From a virus: a stretch of 50,160 nt of DNA. This document shows positions 41,966-49,534 of this stretch, piece after piece (positions within the stretch are counted from its first letter, which is position 1; each line of letters begins with the position of its first letter). A program made the position numbers and the translations under genes. Under the pieces are notes generated by a model. That model searched no databases, was not told where the DNA came from, and worked only from the letters and a program-made list of their open reading frames with translations. The stretch spans positions 1 through 50,160 of the IMG/VR virus record IMGVR_UViG_3300013094_000077. One strand, 5' to 3'.

Positions 41966-43891
41966 ATGGACTCAAAAGAAAAATTAAGAGTTGGTATAAT
42001 AACAAACAATATATTACTAAAAACAGGCCTTGCTAGAGCGGCAAAGTGTTGGGTTCCAGACATTTACAAGACCGGAAAGTATGAAATATTCTTCCTAAAT
42101 CAAAGTTTTGCGGACAACGACCCTAATTTCAGAAGATTTCCTTGGAAATCTTTTGGTGCATTAAATCATTTTGACCAAAATAGATTTAATTCGGATTTTG
42201 GATATCAAAAGTTCGTAAGCTATGGAAACGCCGCTGTTGAGTCGTTTGTAACCGAAAATAAACTAGATGTTGTATTCCATATAGATGATATATGGAGCGC
42301 ATCTGAAGATGCGTATTTAAAATCAGATTGGTATCCCTATATAAAGGAAAATTTCGTTCAATGGGCTACAGCCGACTCTGAACCGATACTTCCAGATTTC
42401 AAAAAATGGGCAGAAAATTGTCCTAATATGTGGTTTTGGGCGACTTTTGCAGAAAAAAGACTCAAGGAAGAAAATATACAAAAGTATGGTCATTGCAAAA
42501 CAATGTTTCCGCCATTCGATACTTCAAAATTCTATCCATTAAGTCAAAACGAAAGACTTGAGCTTAGAAAAAAGTTTAATATAAAAGACGATGAAAAGGT
42601 GATAATATATGTATTTAGAAATCAATTAAGAAAACAGGTTTGGGCAATGATGGAGGCTTTGAAAAAATTTAAGGAAAAATTTCCAGATAAAAAAACTAAA
42701 TTGCTGCTTCATACGTCATTTTCGGAGCCTAACGGCTGGCCTATTGATAGAATAACTGAAGAACTTGGATTGGATAAAAATGATATATTATGCACTTATT
42801 TTTGCAAAAGTTGCGCTAATTGGTCAATAGAACCTCATTATGGAGAAGATATAGACTGCAAACACTGTGGTAGTAAAAAATCTAGAATTACAGTGAATAT
42901 ATCAAGCACAATAGACGAACTTGATTTAAATAAAATTTATAACATCGCGGACGGCTCTTGCAGTCCGGCGACAAGCGGAGGAAGTGAATTGACTAGCCAA
43001 GAATCAATGTTGGCCGGAGTTCCATTTTGCTCGTTTCCTTATTCTTGCGGAGAGGACTACGTTTCAAACGACTTTGTTTTTAAAATGGAGGGTTATTATA
43101 CCAGAGAAGTTGGAAGTGGATTCAAAAAATTCGTTCCATCAGTTGATTCAATCGCAAATTTTTATGAATTCATACATAATTTAACCCCAGAAAATAAAAA
43201 AGAAATAACTGAAAAGGCTAGAAATTGGACGGTTCAAAACTTTGACTCAAAAGTTATTGTCGCGAAAATAGAGGAATTTCTAGATTCAAGAAAAAAAATA
43301 AATTGGGATTCTTATTTTGAATCAAGAAAAAAATTAAAAGAAGTTTCGGCGAATATTGAAGATAAGCAAAATGATGATGATTTTGTTTTAGAGTGCTATC
43401 AAAAAATACTTGGCATGAATCCTTCAAAAGAGGATGAAGGTAGAATTCACTGGAACAGATATCTATCTCAAAATGGAGATAAATCTGAATTAAAAAAACA
43501 AATGGTAAAATCGTTTAGAATCGCAGCTTCTCAACACAATCAAAAAGTAGCTCCAAAAGTGCCGTTTGATAAATTTTTGGACGAAAATGACAAAGAAAGA
43601 GTTCTTATCGTATTGAAGGAATCAATTGGCGACGCGGTAATACTAACCGCTCTTCTGCCAGAAATAAAGAAAAAATATCCAAATTCATCAATATACATAT
43701 CAATAGAAAAAAAATATTGGGAAATTTTCAATGGAAATCCATACGTTCACAGGCTTATAGAGTGGAGGCCGGAGCATGACAATGAATTACTTATGATTGG
43801 AATAAATGAAAAAAAGAAATATTTCAATACATATATAAATTTAGCCGTATCAACTCAAAAGATTTTAAATTACCTTAGTAACAAATATTAA
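41966..43891 (+). CDS. Multidomain glycosyltransferase with zinc ribbon and GT9 N-half
   Basis: This 641-residue protein has, in order, a GT-B fold glycosyltransferase (residues about 1-420) with the R-x4-K-x7-M-E-A-L and S-G-G-S-E-L-T-S-Q-E346-S-M-L-A-G-V-P acceptor/donor motifs. A zinc ribbon (C280xxC283...C298xxC301) is inserted within it. A DUF4214-like segment (about 470-515) follows, and then, from about 545, the N-terminal half of a GT9/heptosyltransferase fold (L-K-E-S-I-G-D-A-V-I-L-T-A-L-L-P). That fold is continued by the next gene one base downstream. The usual first Glu of the EX7E motif is not conserved. Glycosylation of virion proteins or of host surface is plausible; the substrate is unknown. 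Confidence 0.72.
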   Translation: MDSKEKLRVGIITNNILLKTGLARAAKCWVPDIYKTGKYEIFFLNQSFADNDPNFRRFPWKSFGALNHFDQNRFNSDFGYQKFVSYGNAAVESFVTENKLDVVFHIDDIWSASEDAYLKSDWYPYIKENFVQWATADSEPILPDFKKWAENCPNMWFWATFAEKRLKEENIQKYGHCKTMFPPFDTSKFYPLSQNERLELRKKFNIKDDEKVIIYVFRNQLRKQVWAMMEALKKFKEKFPDKKTKLLLHTSFSEPNGWPIDRITEELGLDKNDILCTYFCKSCANWSIEPHYGEDIDCKHCGSKKSRITVNISSTIDELDLNKIYNIADGSCSPATSGGSELTSQESMLAGVPFCSFPYSCGEDYVSNDFVFKMEGYYTREVGSGFKKFVPSVDSIANFYEFIHNLTPENKKEITEKARNWTVQNFDSKVIVAKIEEFLDSRKKINWDSYFESRKKLKEVSANIEDKQNDDDFVLECYQKILGMNPSKEDEGRIHWNRYLSQNGDKSELKKQMVKSFRIAASQHNQKVAPKVPFDKFLDENDKERVLIVLKESIGDAVILTALLPEIKKKYPNSSIYISIEKKYWEIFNGNPYVHRLIEWRPEHDNELLMIGINEKKKYFNTYINLAVSTQKILNYLSNKY

Positions 43892-43892
43892 A

Positions 43893-45086
43893 ATGCGCCT
43901 TATAGAATCATACTCTCGTTCGGCATCGGTTGAAATAAAGAATAAACCATTTGTAATGGAGAAGTTCTTCCCATTGCCAAGTGAAATAAAAAAATATATA
44001 ACAATCCAAAATTCATCTGGAATGCCAGCAAAAGATTATGGATTTTTTCAAGAGGTTATAGATTTGGTATCGCCCGAACTACAAAGAAACGGAATTTACA
44101 TTATTTTGATTGGAGCAAAAGATACGAAACCATTAAATAATGTAATAAATTTACTGGGTCAAACATCAATACAGCAATCCTGTTATTTAATAAGAAATTC
44201 AAGTCTTCATATTGGAAATGACTCTTGGGCCGCTCACTATGCTGGTGCTGTAAATACTCCTTTGATATCTTTATATGGCCCAACGACAATAAAAAACCAC
44301 GCCCCTTATCATTACAACAAAGATAAGACAATATTTTTTGAAAGCCATAGAGACGGTAAAAGCCCGTCATTTTCAAGGGAAGAGCATACAAAAACAATTA
44401 ATTTGATAAATCCAGAAGAAATTTCAAAAGCGATATGCAAAATATTGGATTTGAATTTTTCATTTAATTATAGCACAATTACAATTGGTGAAAATTACGG
44501 AAACAAAATACTTGAATCTGCTGTTGACGGGGTGGTGGATGTTAAAAAACTTGGAGCGGAAAGCATAATAATGAGGATGGATATAAATAACAATTTGTCT
44601 GTCTTGCAGAATCAATTAAAATTAAATCCATGTCAAATAATAACAGATGCAGAAATACCAATAGAAGTCCTTAAAATATATAAAAACAATATACTTGGGA
44701 TAATATATAAAATAACTAAAAATCATAATCCAAATTTTATAAAAACACTAATACAGGAAAAAATCGGATACCAACTTATCTCCGACCTTAACGAAGAAGA
44801 GCTTAAAGACATAAAACTTGAATACATGGAGTTAGGAATAATAATTAATTCAAAAATAGATATGCCTGAAAAACTTAAAGGTAAGGATTTTGGAAATCTT
44901 TATATAAAAACCGGAAAGCTACTGCTTGGAAGGGGTGTTTTTTATAATTCGTATCAATCATATATAAATTCAAATTCTTTTAATCCATCTGATTTAAATC
45001 CTCAAAAAGTAAATATAAATAATATTAATTTACTATGGAGAGAGTCTGATTTCATAATGTTTATGGAGAAAAATAATTTACCTTGA
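43893..45086 (+). CDS. GT9 C-terminal half with unknown C-terminal extension
   Basis: This 397-residue protein begins one base after the stop of the previous gene (TAA-A-ATG). Residues about 35-190 carry the nucleotide-sugar binding half of a heptosyltransferase-type GT9 fold: Y-I-T-I-Q-N-S-S-G-M-P-A-K-D-Y near 36, I-L-I-G near 70, and H-I-G-N-D-S-W-A-A-H-Y-A-G-A-V-N-T-P near 107-124, followed by L-Y-G-P-T. The previous gene ends with the matching N-half, so two polypeptides probably make one enzyme. The last 200 residues are charged, helical and unrecognised. Frame differs by one from the upstream gene. Confidence 0.7.
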   Translation: MRLIESYSRSASVEIKNKPFVMEKFFPLPSEIKKYITIQNSSGMPAKDYGFFQEVIDLVSPELQRNGIYIILIGAKDTKPLNNVINLLGQTSIQQSCYLIRNSSLHIGNDSWAAHYAGAVNTPLISLYGPTTIKNHAPYHYNKDKTIFFESHRDGKSPSFSREEHTKTINLINPEEISKAICKILDLNFSFNYSTITIGENYGNKILESAVDGVVDVKKLGAESIIMRMDINNNLSVLQNQLKLNPCQIITDAEIPIEVLKIYKNNILGIIYKITKNHNPNFIKTLIQEKIGYQLISDLNEEELKDIKLEYMELGIIINSKIDMPEKLKGKDFGNLYIKTGKLLLGRGVFYNSYQSYINSNSFNPSDLNPQKVNINNINLLWRESDFIMFMEKNNLP

Positions 45087-45111
45087 CTTTTAACTACAAA
45101 AGATATATAAT
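45083..45111 (+). promoter_or_regulatory. Sigma70-type promoter for recombination/sigma operon
   Basis: TTGACT (45083-45088) is separated by exactly 17 bases from TATAAT (45106-45111), with transcription expected near 45118 and the ATG at 45124. This is by far the best host-type promoter in the window. It begins within the last codon and stop of the preceding gene. Confidence 0.65.
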
Positions 45112-45123
45112 AAATTACAAAAT

Positions 45124-45468
45124 ATGACAAATAATAATTCAACACAAAAAACATACGTTAATTCCATCTGGGTAGATGAAAAAGTCTTTACCGATGGAGG
45201 CTCAATAATTAAATTGAATATCGTGGCCGAGGATTTGATTAAGTTTCTAAAAGAAAATAAAGATGAATCTGGAAGGGTTAGGCTTTCGATTTCAAGAAAG
45301 AAAGGCGAAGTTCCAGAAGGTAAGTCTAAATTCTATACAATTTTAGACACTTGGAAGCCGTCTCAAAAACCTAATCAAGCAAAGGTGCAAGGAAAACCGG
45401 CTTCAGCAAAGGCTTCTAATAAACCAGTTGAGCATACCAACGAAACGGAATACGAAGATGCTTTTTAA
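45124..45468 (+). CDS. Possible single-stranded DNA-binding protein
   Basis: This 114-residue protein is beta-rich from 10-80 (Y-V-N-S-I-W-V-D-E-K-V-F near 11-22, V-R-L-S-I-S-R-K-K near 52-60, F-Y-T-I-L-D-T-W-K near 70-79). A low-complexity linker rich in Lys, Ala and Pro follows, and it ends in an acidic tip with a terminal Phe (E-Y-E-D-A-F). Small OB-fold cores with an acidic tail that ends in Phe are the hallmark of phage and bacterial SSBs. The next gene is a probable annealing protein, which supports the idea. No specific SSB family motif is recognised. Confidence 0.5.
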   Translation: MTNNNSTQKTYVNSIWVDEKVFTDGGSIIKLNIVAEDLIKFLKENKDESGRVRLSISRKKGEVPEGKSKFYTILDTWKPSQKPNQAKVQGKPASAKASNKPVEHTNETEYEDAF

Positions 45469-45484
45469 TTAATTTTTTAATAAA

Positions 45485-46234
45485 ATGGAAAAAGAAAATA
45501 TAAAAACATTTCAGAGGAATGAGTTTGGATTAATAACAAACTTAGATTATAAGTTCAATACGGACGGAACTATTGACTGGAAAGCCATGCTTAAGCCTGA
45601 GCATCTTTATGTGAATCCGGGCAATAAAGAAAGAATTGAAAAAAAATACGGAAAAAAGTATGAGGAAATAAATATTATTGAAGACAAAGTTGAGGATGTT
45701 GACTTGGTAATATTGCTCTCTGGAATAAAATACCTAGCTAAAATAAGGGGTGTGGAGGGCGTAAAATATAATGTGGTCGCGGCCAATCCAGAGTATGCGG
45801 CTGTAAATTGCGAAATATTGTTTTCAAGCAATTTTGAAACAGAAAATAAAAAAATATCATACCAAGAAAATGCTTGCGCTCATTTGAACAATACAGCTAG
45901 TTTTGCAAATAAATACCTTGTTGAAATAGCGACCAACAGAGCTTTTTGTAGGTGCATTAGAAGCTTTTTAGGCATAAATGTCGTCACAAAAGAAGAGTTG
46001 GGTGGTGCTAATGCGGATGAGTCTTCATCAAAAGCCTCTTTAGCATCATCAAAACAGGTGAATTTGCTTAGAGACTTAATGCAATCAAAGAATGTTAAGT
46101 GGAAAAATATAGTTGATAAGATGAAAGAAGAAGGTAACTGGAAGGACGAATATAAGGATATAGAAGACCTTCCGAAAGATATTGTTTTCAACTTTATCGA
46201 AAGAATAAAGAAAATAGGAGAGCAATCAAAATAA
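45485..46234 (+). CDS. Probable Rad52-like ssDNA annealing protein
   Basis: This 249-residue protein resembles phage recombinases of the Rad52 type. The core holds L-S-G-I-K-Y-L-A-K-I-R-G near 79-90, then Y-N-V-V-A-A-N-P near 96-103, a N-T-A-S-F-A-N-K-Y-L segment near 135-144, and A-T-N-R-A-F-C-R-C-I-R-S-F-L-G-I near 148-163. This is the helix that in this group follows the DNA-binding sheet. The C-terminal 70 residues are a separate helical part. It directly follows the probable SSB and precedes a clean terminator. Such proteins pair complementary single strands in phage recombination. The assignment is by pattern memory. Confidence 0.55.
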   Translation: MEKENIKTFQRNEFGLITNLDYKFNTDGTIDWKAMLKPEHLYVNPGNKERIEKKYGKKYEEINIIEDKVEDVDLVILLSGIKYLAKIRGVEGVKYNVVAANPEYAAVNCEILFSSNFETENKKISYQENACAHLNNTASFANKYLVEIATNRAFCRCIRSFLGINVVTKEELGGANADESSSKASLASSKQVNLLRDLMQSKNVKWKNIVDKMKEEGNWKDEYKDIEDLPKDIVFNFIERIKKIGEQSK

Positions 46235-46260
46235 TAATCAAATAATTAAATTAAAAGTGT

Positions 46261-46288
46261 AAAGAGGCAAGAAATTGCCTCTTTTTTT
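46261..46288 (+). terminator. Rho-independent terminator with GAAA loop
   Basis: AAAGAGGCAA (46261-46270) pairs perfectly with TTGCCTCTTT (46275-46284) around a GAAA tetraloop, followed by more T residues. It ends the SSB and Rad52-like transcript, 26 bases after the stop, separating it from the zinc ribbon and sigma genes. Confidence 0.92.
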
Positions 46289-46292
46289 ATTG

Positions 46293-46320
46293 TTTAAAAA
46301 TAGGTTTCTTAATATATAAT
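46293..46320 (+). promoter_or_regulatory. Possible sigma70-type promoter for zinc-ribbon/sigma operon
   Basis: TTTAAA (46293-46298) and TATAAT (46315-46320) with a 16-base spacer lie right after the terminator and ten bases before the ATG at 46330. It would start a new transcript for the sigma, nuclease and terminase genes. Confidence 0.4.
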
Positions 46321-46329
46321 TAATTAAAT

Positions 46330-46791
46330 ATGTCTAAAACTTACTGCTTAAATTGTAACCACGCTACGCCTTGGAGCGATGGGTTGATACCCAAATTTTG
46401 TTCAAAATGCGGAAAACCTTATGTTAGCGAATCCGCAGCAGTCAAAATTCCGATATTTAAAAATCAAGCTCCTCAAAATAAAAAATCGGAGTCAGAAGAG
46501 GTTTTTGAAGATGACGTTCAGCCAATTAAATTCACTGAGGCGGCTAAAAATATACAGTTTTCTTTAAATAACAATTTAAGGCCGCAAAGAATGACCGGAG
46601 AGCAGGTATTGGCTGATGGTTTTATAAATGGAAAAGACGAGTCGGCGGTAGTTCAAAAAGAAAAGCCTAAAAAAATTAAAATAACAAAAGCAGAAAAAAA
46701 GAAACAGGTCGAATCTGCGATAAAAGAATTTGAAAATACATTCAATAGAAATACAAGAAGAAATAGAGTTTCTTCAGAAATTGAAGACTAA
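46330..46791 (+). CDS. Zinc-ribbon protein of unknown function
   Basis: This 153-residue protein starts with a zinc ribbon (Y-C-L-N-C at 5-9 and C-S-K-C-G-K-P at 24-30). A long low-complexity, charged linker follows, and the end is a Lys/Glu-rich helix (about 110-145). The design suggests a flexible bridge joining a zinc-bound partner (such as nucleic acid or polymerase) to another protein. It lies eight bases before the sigma factor gene. It might be a partner in late transcription, but this is only from location. Confidence 0.6.
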   Translation: MSKTYCLNCNHATPWSDGLIPKFCSKCGKPYVSESAAVKIPIFKNQAPQNKKSESEEVFEDDVQPIKFTEAAKNIQFSLNNNLRPQRMTGEQVLADGFINGKDESAVVQKEKPKKIKITKAEKKKQVESAIKEFENTFNRNTRRNRVSSEIED

Positions 46792-46799
46792 TATATAAT

Positions 46800-47495
46800 A
46801 TGGAAGAAAAAAAAATAGATTCGTTCCTCACCTTTGAGGAGGCTCTACCGACAATACAAATTCTTCTAAACAAAAACAAACATAAATGGCAGCTTAAGAT
46901 AATAAATTGGATGGAGTGGGAGGATATAGAGCAAATTATAAAACTTCATATATGGCAAAAATGGAATCTATACGATAACAAACAAAGTTTTTCTCCTTGG
47001 GCGAATACAATAATAAATAATCAACTAAGAAATATAAGAAGAAATGTTTACGACTCTTTCTCTAGGCCTTGTTTAAAATGCGCTTATAACATGGGTAACG
47101 ACTCTTGTGGATGGACTCCAGATTCAAGGCAAAATTCGGCCTGTCCATTATTCAAGAAATGGGAAAGTAGCAAAAAATACGCTCATAATGTAAAATTGGC
47201 TGTTTCGTCTGAAAACCATGCAAATGAAATATCTGAAATACCAGAACATAGAATAGATATTGCTCGCGCAATAAAAATAATACATGAAAAAATAAAACCC
47301 CTTCTAAAACCAATCGAATTAAAAGTATATGAATACCTTTACATACAAGAAATGACCGAAGACGAAGTTTGTTTAATAATGGGATACACTGCAAAAGAAA
47401 AGAATAGAAAACCGGGCTATAGCAGAATATCTCAGATAAAAAGAAAAATAATCGAAAAAGTTAAAATAATAAAAGAAGAGATAGATTTATTCTAA
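46800..47495 (+). CDS. Phage sigma factor with cysteine insertion
   Basis: This 231-residue protein matches sigma-70-type factors. Region 2 covers residues about 38-82 (W-E-D-I-E-Q-I-I-K...W-A-N-T-I-I-N-N-Q-L-R-N). Region 4 covers about 165-225 (I-E-L-K-V-Y-E-Y-L...M-T-E-D-E-V-C-L-I-M-G, then R-I-S-Q-I-K-R-K-I). Between them lie C91-x2-C94, C103 and C115, a probable zinc-binding insertion that is not part of normal sigma factors. Such factors direct host polymerase to late phage promoters. The GTGTAA elements in front of structural genes are natural candidate targets. It lies between a zinc-ribbon gene and a gene of unknown function. Confidence 0.8.
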   Translation: MEEKKIDSFLTFEEALPTIQILLNKNKHKWQLKIINWMEWEDIEQIIKLHIWQKWNLYDNKQSFSPWANTIINNQLRNIRRNVYDSFSRPCLKCAYNMGNDSCGWTPDSRQNSACPLFKKWESSKKYAHNVKLAVSSENHANEISEIPEHRIDIARAIKIIHEKIKPLLKPIELKVYEYLYIQEMTEDEVCLIMGYTAKEKNRKPGYSRISQIKRKIIEKVKIIKEEIDLF

Positions 47496-47496
47496 T

Positions 47497-48621
47497 ATGG
47501 AAGCTTGGGATTTGGAAATTTCAGAAAAAGATAGACCCAAAAAGGAGTCTGCTAAAAAAGATTTGTCCATATCCGAAGAAGGAAAGGAAAAAATACTTCA
47601 AAGATGGAACGATAAAACAAAAACGCCTCCTTCGATAGCAGAATTGGTTGTTATTGCTTTTCCAGAAATAAAAGAAGTTGATAAAAGAAGTAAAGAGGCT
47701 ATTTTAGTAAAAGAGTTTATAGTTAAAAACGGACTAAAGGAAACAAAGGAAGAAAAAATCATAGAGCTAAACGAAGACCAAAAAGAATACATTAAAAACA
47801 ATGCTAAATCAATGAAGCCCATGGAAATGGCTAGAGTTGTTTTTATAAGTTCAAAAATAACTCCAAATTCTATGGAAGTTAGATTGGTGAATGATTTCAT
47901 AAAAACTCTTCCGCCAGAGGACGTTCAAAATGAATTCGTAACTTACGAATATAGGCCGCCAATAAGAATAGACGCCTGTGTAGCTAGAATAAAAAAATAT
48001 ATACCAGATTGCGAAAATTGGGATGGTAAAAAATTATCAATAAAACAGAGAAAACAAACAGAGTCTTTGATTAGATATTTATCCACATACAGATTCAAGC
48101 ACCAAATTGACACATACGACAGTCAAAAAGATAAGGATTTGTTTGAATCAACATTTATAAAATATTGCTACGATAAAGAAGATTTGACTCAAGAAAATAT
48201 AGACCAATATATACTTTTGTGTTCAGAAGTGATTCAACTATATCACATTGAATTAAACATAATAAATCTTGAGAATGAGCAAAGGAGAATAATGGACGAA
48301 GAGGGAAAAATGTCAATGGCTTTAGTGGAAGCTATTAAGGTGGCGGGAACTGAAAGAAGCGATTGTGTTAAAAGACAACAATTATTATATAAATCATTAA
48401 CTCAAGAGAGAAGTGATAGAGTTAGCAAAGAAATGCAAGATAAGCAAAGTATAATAAGCTTGGTTAACGCTTGGAAAAATCAAGAATCTAGGATGCAAAT
48501 GATTAAATTAGCTAAAGAAAAAAAAGATGAATTAAGAAAAGAATTGCATGAAATAGACAATTTGGAAGAAATGAAGATGAGGATACTTGGTTTAAGCATA
48601 GATGAAATCGTTGATGGTTAA
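47497..48621 (+). CDS. Unknown protein with duplicated module; terminase small subunit possible
   Basis: This is an unassigned, 374-residue, strongly helical and charged protein. The N-terminal half repeats one unit twice: residues about 37-78 (P-P-S-I-A-E-L...L-V-K-E-F-I-V) and about 95-138 (M-K-P-M-E-M-A...L-V-N-D-F-I-K). This is typical of paired DNA-binding helix bundles. The rest is a long helix, with a coiled coil near 320-360. It lies upstream of the nuclease and the large terminase, so a small-terminase-like role in recognising phage DNA is possible. A transcription partner of the sigma factor is also possible. Confidence 0.6.
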   Translation: MEAWDLEISEKDRPKKESAKKDLSISEEGKEKILQRWNDKTKTPPSIAELVVIAFPEIKEVDKRSKEAILVKEFIVKNGLKETKEEKIIELNEDQKEYIKNNAKSMKPMEMARVVFISSKITPNSMEVRLVNDFIKTLPPEDVQNEFVTYEYRPPIRIDACVARIKKYIPDCENWDGKKLSIKQRKQTESLIRYLSTYRFKHQIDTYDSQKDKDLFESTFIKYCYDKEDLTQENIDQYILLCSEVIQLYHIELNIINLENEQRRIMDEEGKMSMALVEAIKVAGTERSDCVKRQQLLYKSLTQERSDRVSKEMQDKQSIISLVNAWKNQESRMQMIKLAKEKKDELRKELHEIDNLEEMKMRILGLSIDEIVDG

Positions 48622-48623
48622 AT

Positions 48624-49529
48624 ATGAATAATAAATGTTTAATTTGCGGAGATGAAATTTCTGAACGCTCTCATTTTTGGAAAAAGCACAGAAAAAAAGA
48701 GTCTCAATATTATCAAGAATATTATAATTTCAAAGATTTGTTGACCGGCGAACAAATAGAATTTAAATCTCCAGAGCAATACTTTAATACAGATTTTAAA
48801 GATAAAAATAATTTAAAAAAATATTTAGAAACAAATTCAAAAGATAAAGGTTTGAAATATTTAACTGATTGGTTAAAAAAAAGAAAAGAATTAAAAAAAC
48901 TACAATTCGCTCCGAGTCATTTTGAGTTAAGAACTTTATGCTATCCATCAATAAAGTTTATACATTCTTTTTACGGAGCGGATAGTTATGAAAATATATG
49001 CAAGGAAGTAGGATTAAAAATTAGATTCGACTACAATCAAAAAATAGAGCAAATCGAAATAAAACCTAAAATAATAAAAGACACAAGGGAGGTTAGGGGC
49101 ATAAATTTTGAAAACATAGAGGTTAAAAAATTAGATGAAGGAGATTACGCGGCGGAATTCAATCCTTTCAATATATTCATCGAAAGAAAGAGTTTGGCGG
49201 ACGCAATTGGAACACTGGGCGCTGGATTTGATAGATTTGAAAGGGAGGTTGCTAGGTCTGAGCAAAAAGGTAAATATTTAATAATGCTAATAGAATCTAA
49301 AATATCAAACTTTTTTGGATTTAATAAATTAGGGTATATACACGGAGACGCAAGCACGGACTATATATTGAAAAGAGCAAGAGATATTCTATCAAAATAT
49401 GAAAACTTTCAAATTTGCTGCGTTGATGGAAGAATAAAGGCCAAAGAATTTATAGAAAAAATATATTCTTTAAAGAATAATCCAAGAACAATTGATTTTC
49501 AATATGAGATTGATTGTAAAAAAATTTAA
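48624..49529 (+). CDS. ERCC4-family nuclease with N-terminal zinc finger
   Basis: This 301-residue protein carries the ERCC4/XPF-type nuclease motif: D153-T-R-E, then E-G173-D174-Y175, and I-E187-R188-K189-S with D193 (GDX(n)ERKX3D). The N-terminus has a C2H2 finger (C5-x2-C8...H17-x4-H22). Helical residues 60-135 link the two. These nucleases cut branched or flap DNA, and in phages may resolve recombination or packaging junctions. Location just before the terminase gene suggests clearing branches before packaging. The zinc finger fusion is uncommon and should help target selection. Confidence 0.75.
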   Translation: MNNKCLICGDEISERSHFWKKHRKKESQYYQEYYNFKDLLTGEQIEFKSPEQYFNTDFKDKNNLKKYLETNSKDKGLKYLTDWLKKRKELKKLQFAPSHFELRTLCYPSIKFIHSFYGADSYENICKEVGLKIRFDYNQKIEQIEIKPKIIKDTREVRGINFENIEVKKLDEGDYAAEFNPFNIFIERKSLADAIGTLGAGFDRFEREVARSEQKGKYLIMLIESKISNFFGFNKLGYIHGDASTDYILKRARDILSKYENFQICCVDGRIKAKEFIEKIYSLKNNPRTIDFQYEIDCKKI

Positions 49530-49534
49530 ATAAA

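Noticed and set aside
46257-46262. GTGTAA upstream of the zinc-ribbon gene
   Set aside because: It overlaps the first bases of the terminator stem and is followed by AAGAGG, not an AT-rich tract; transcription from it would run straight into the terminator.
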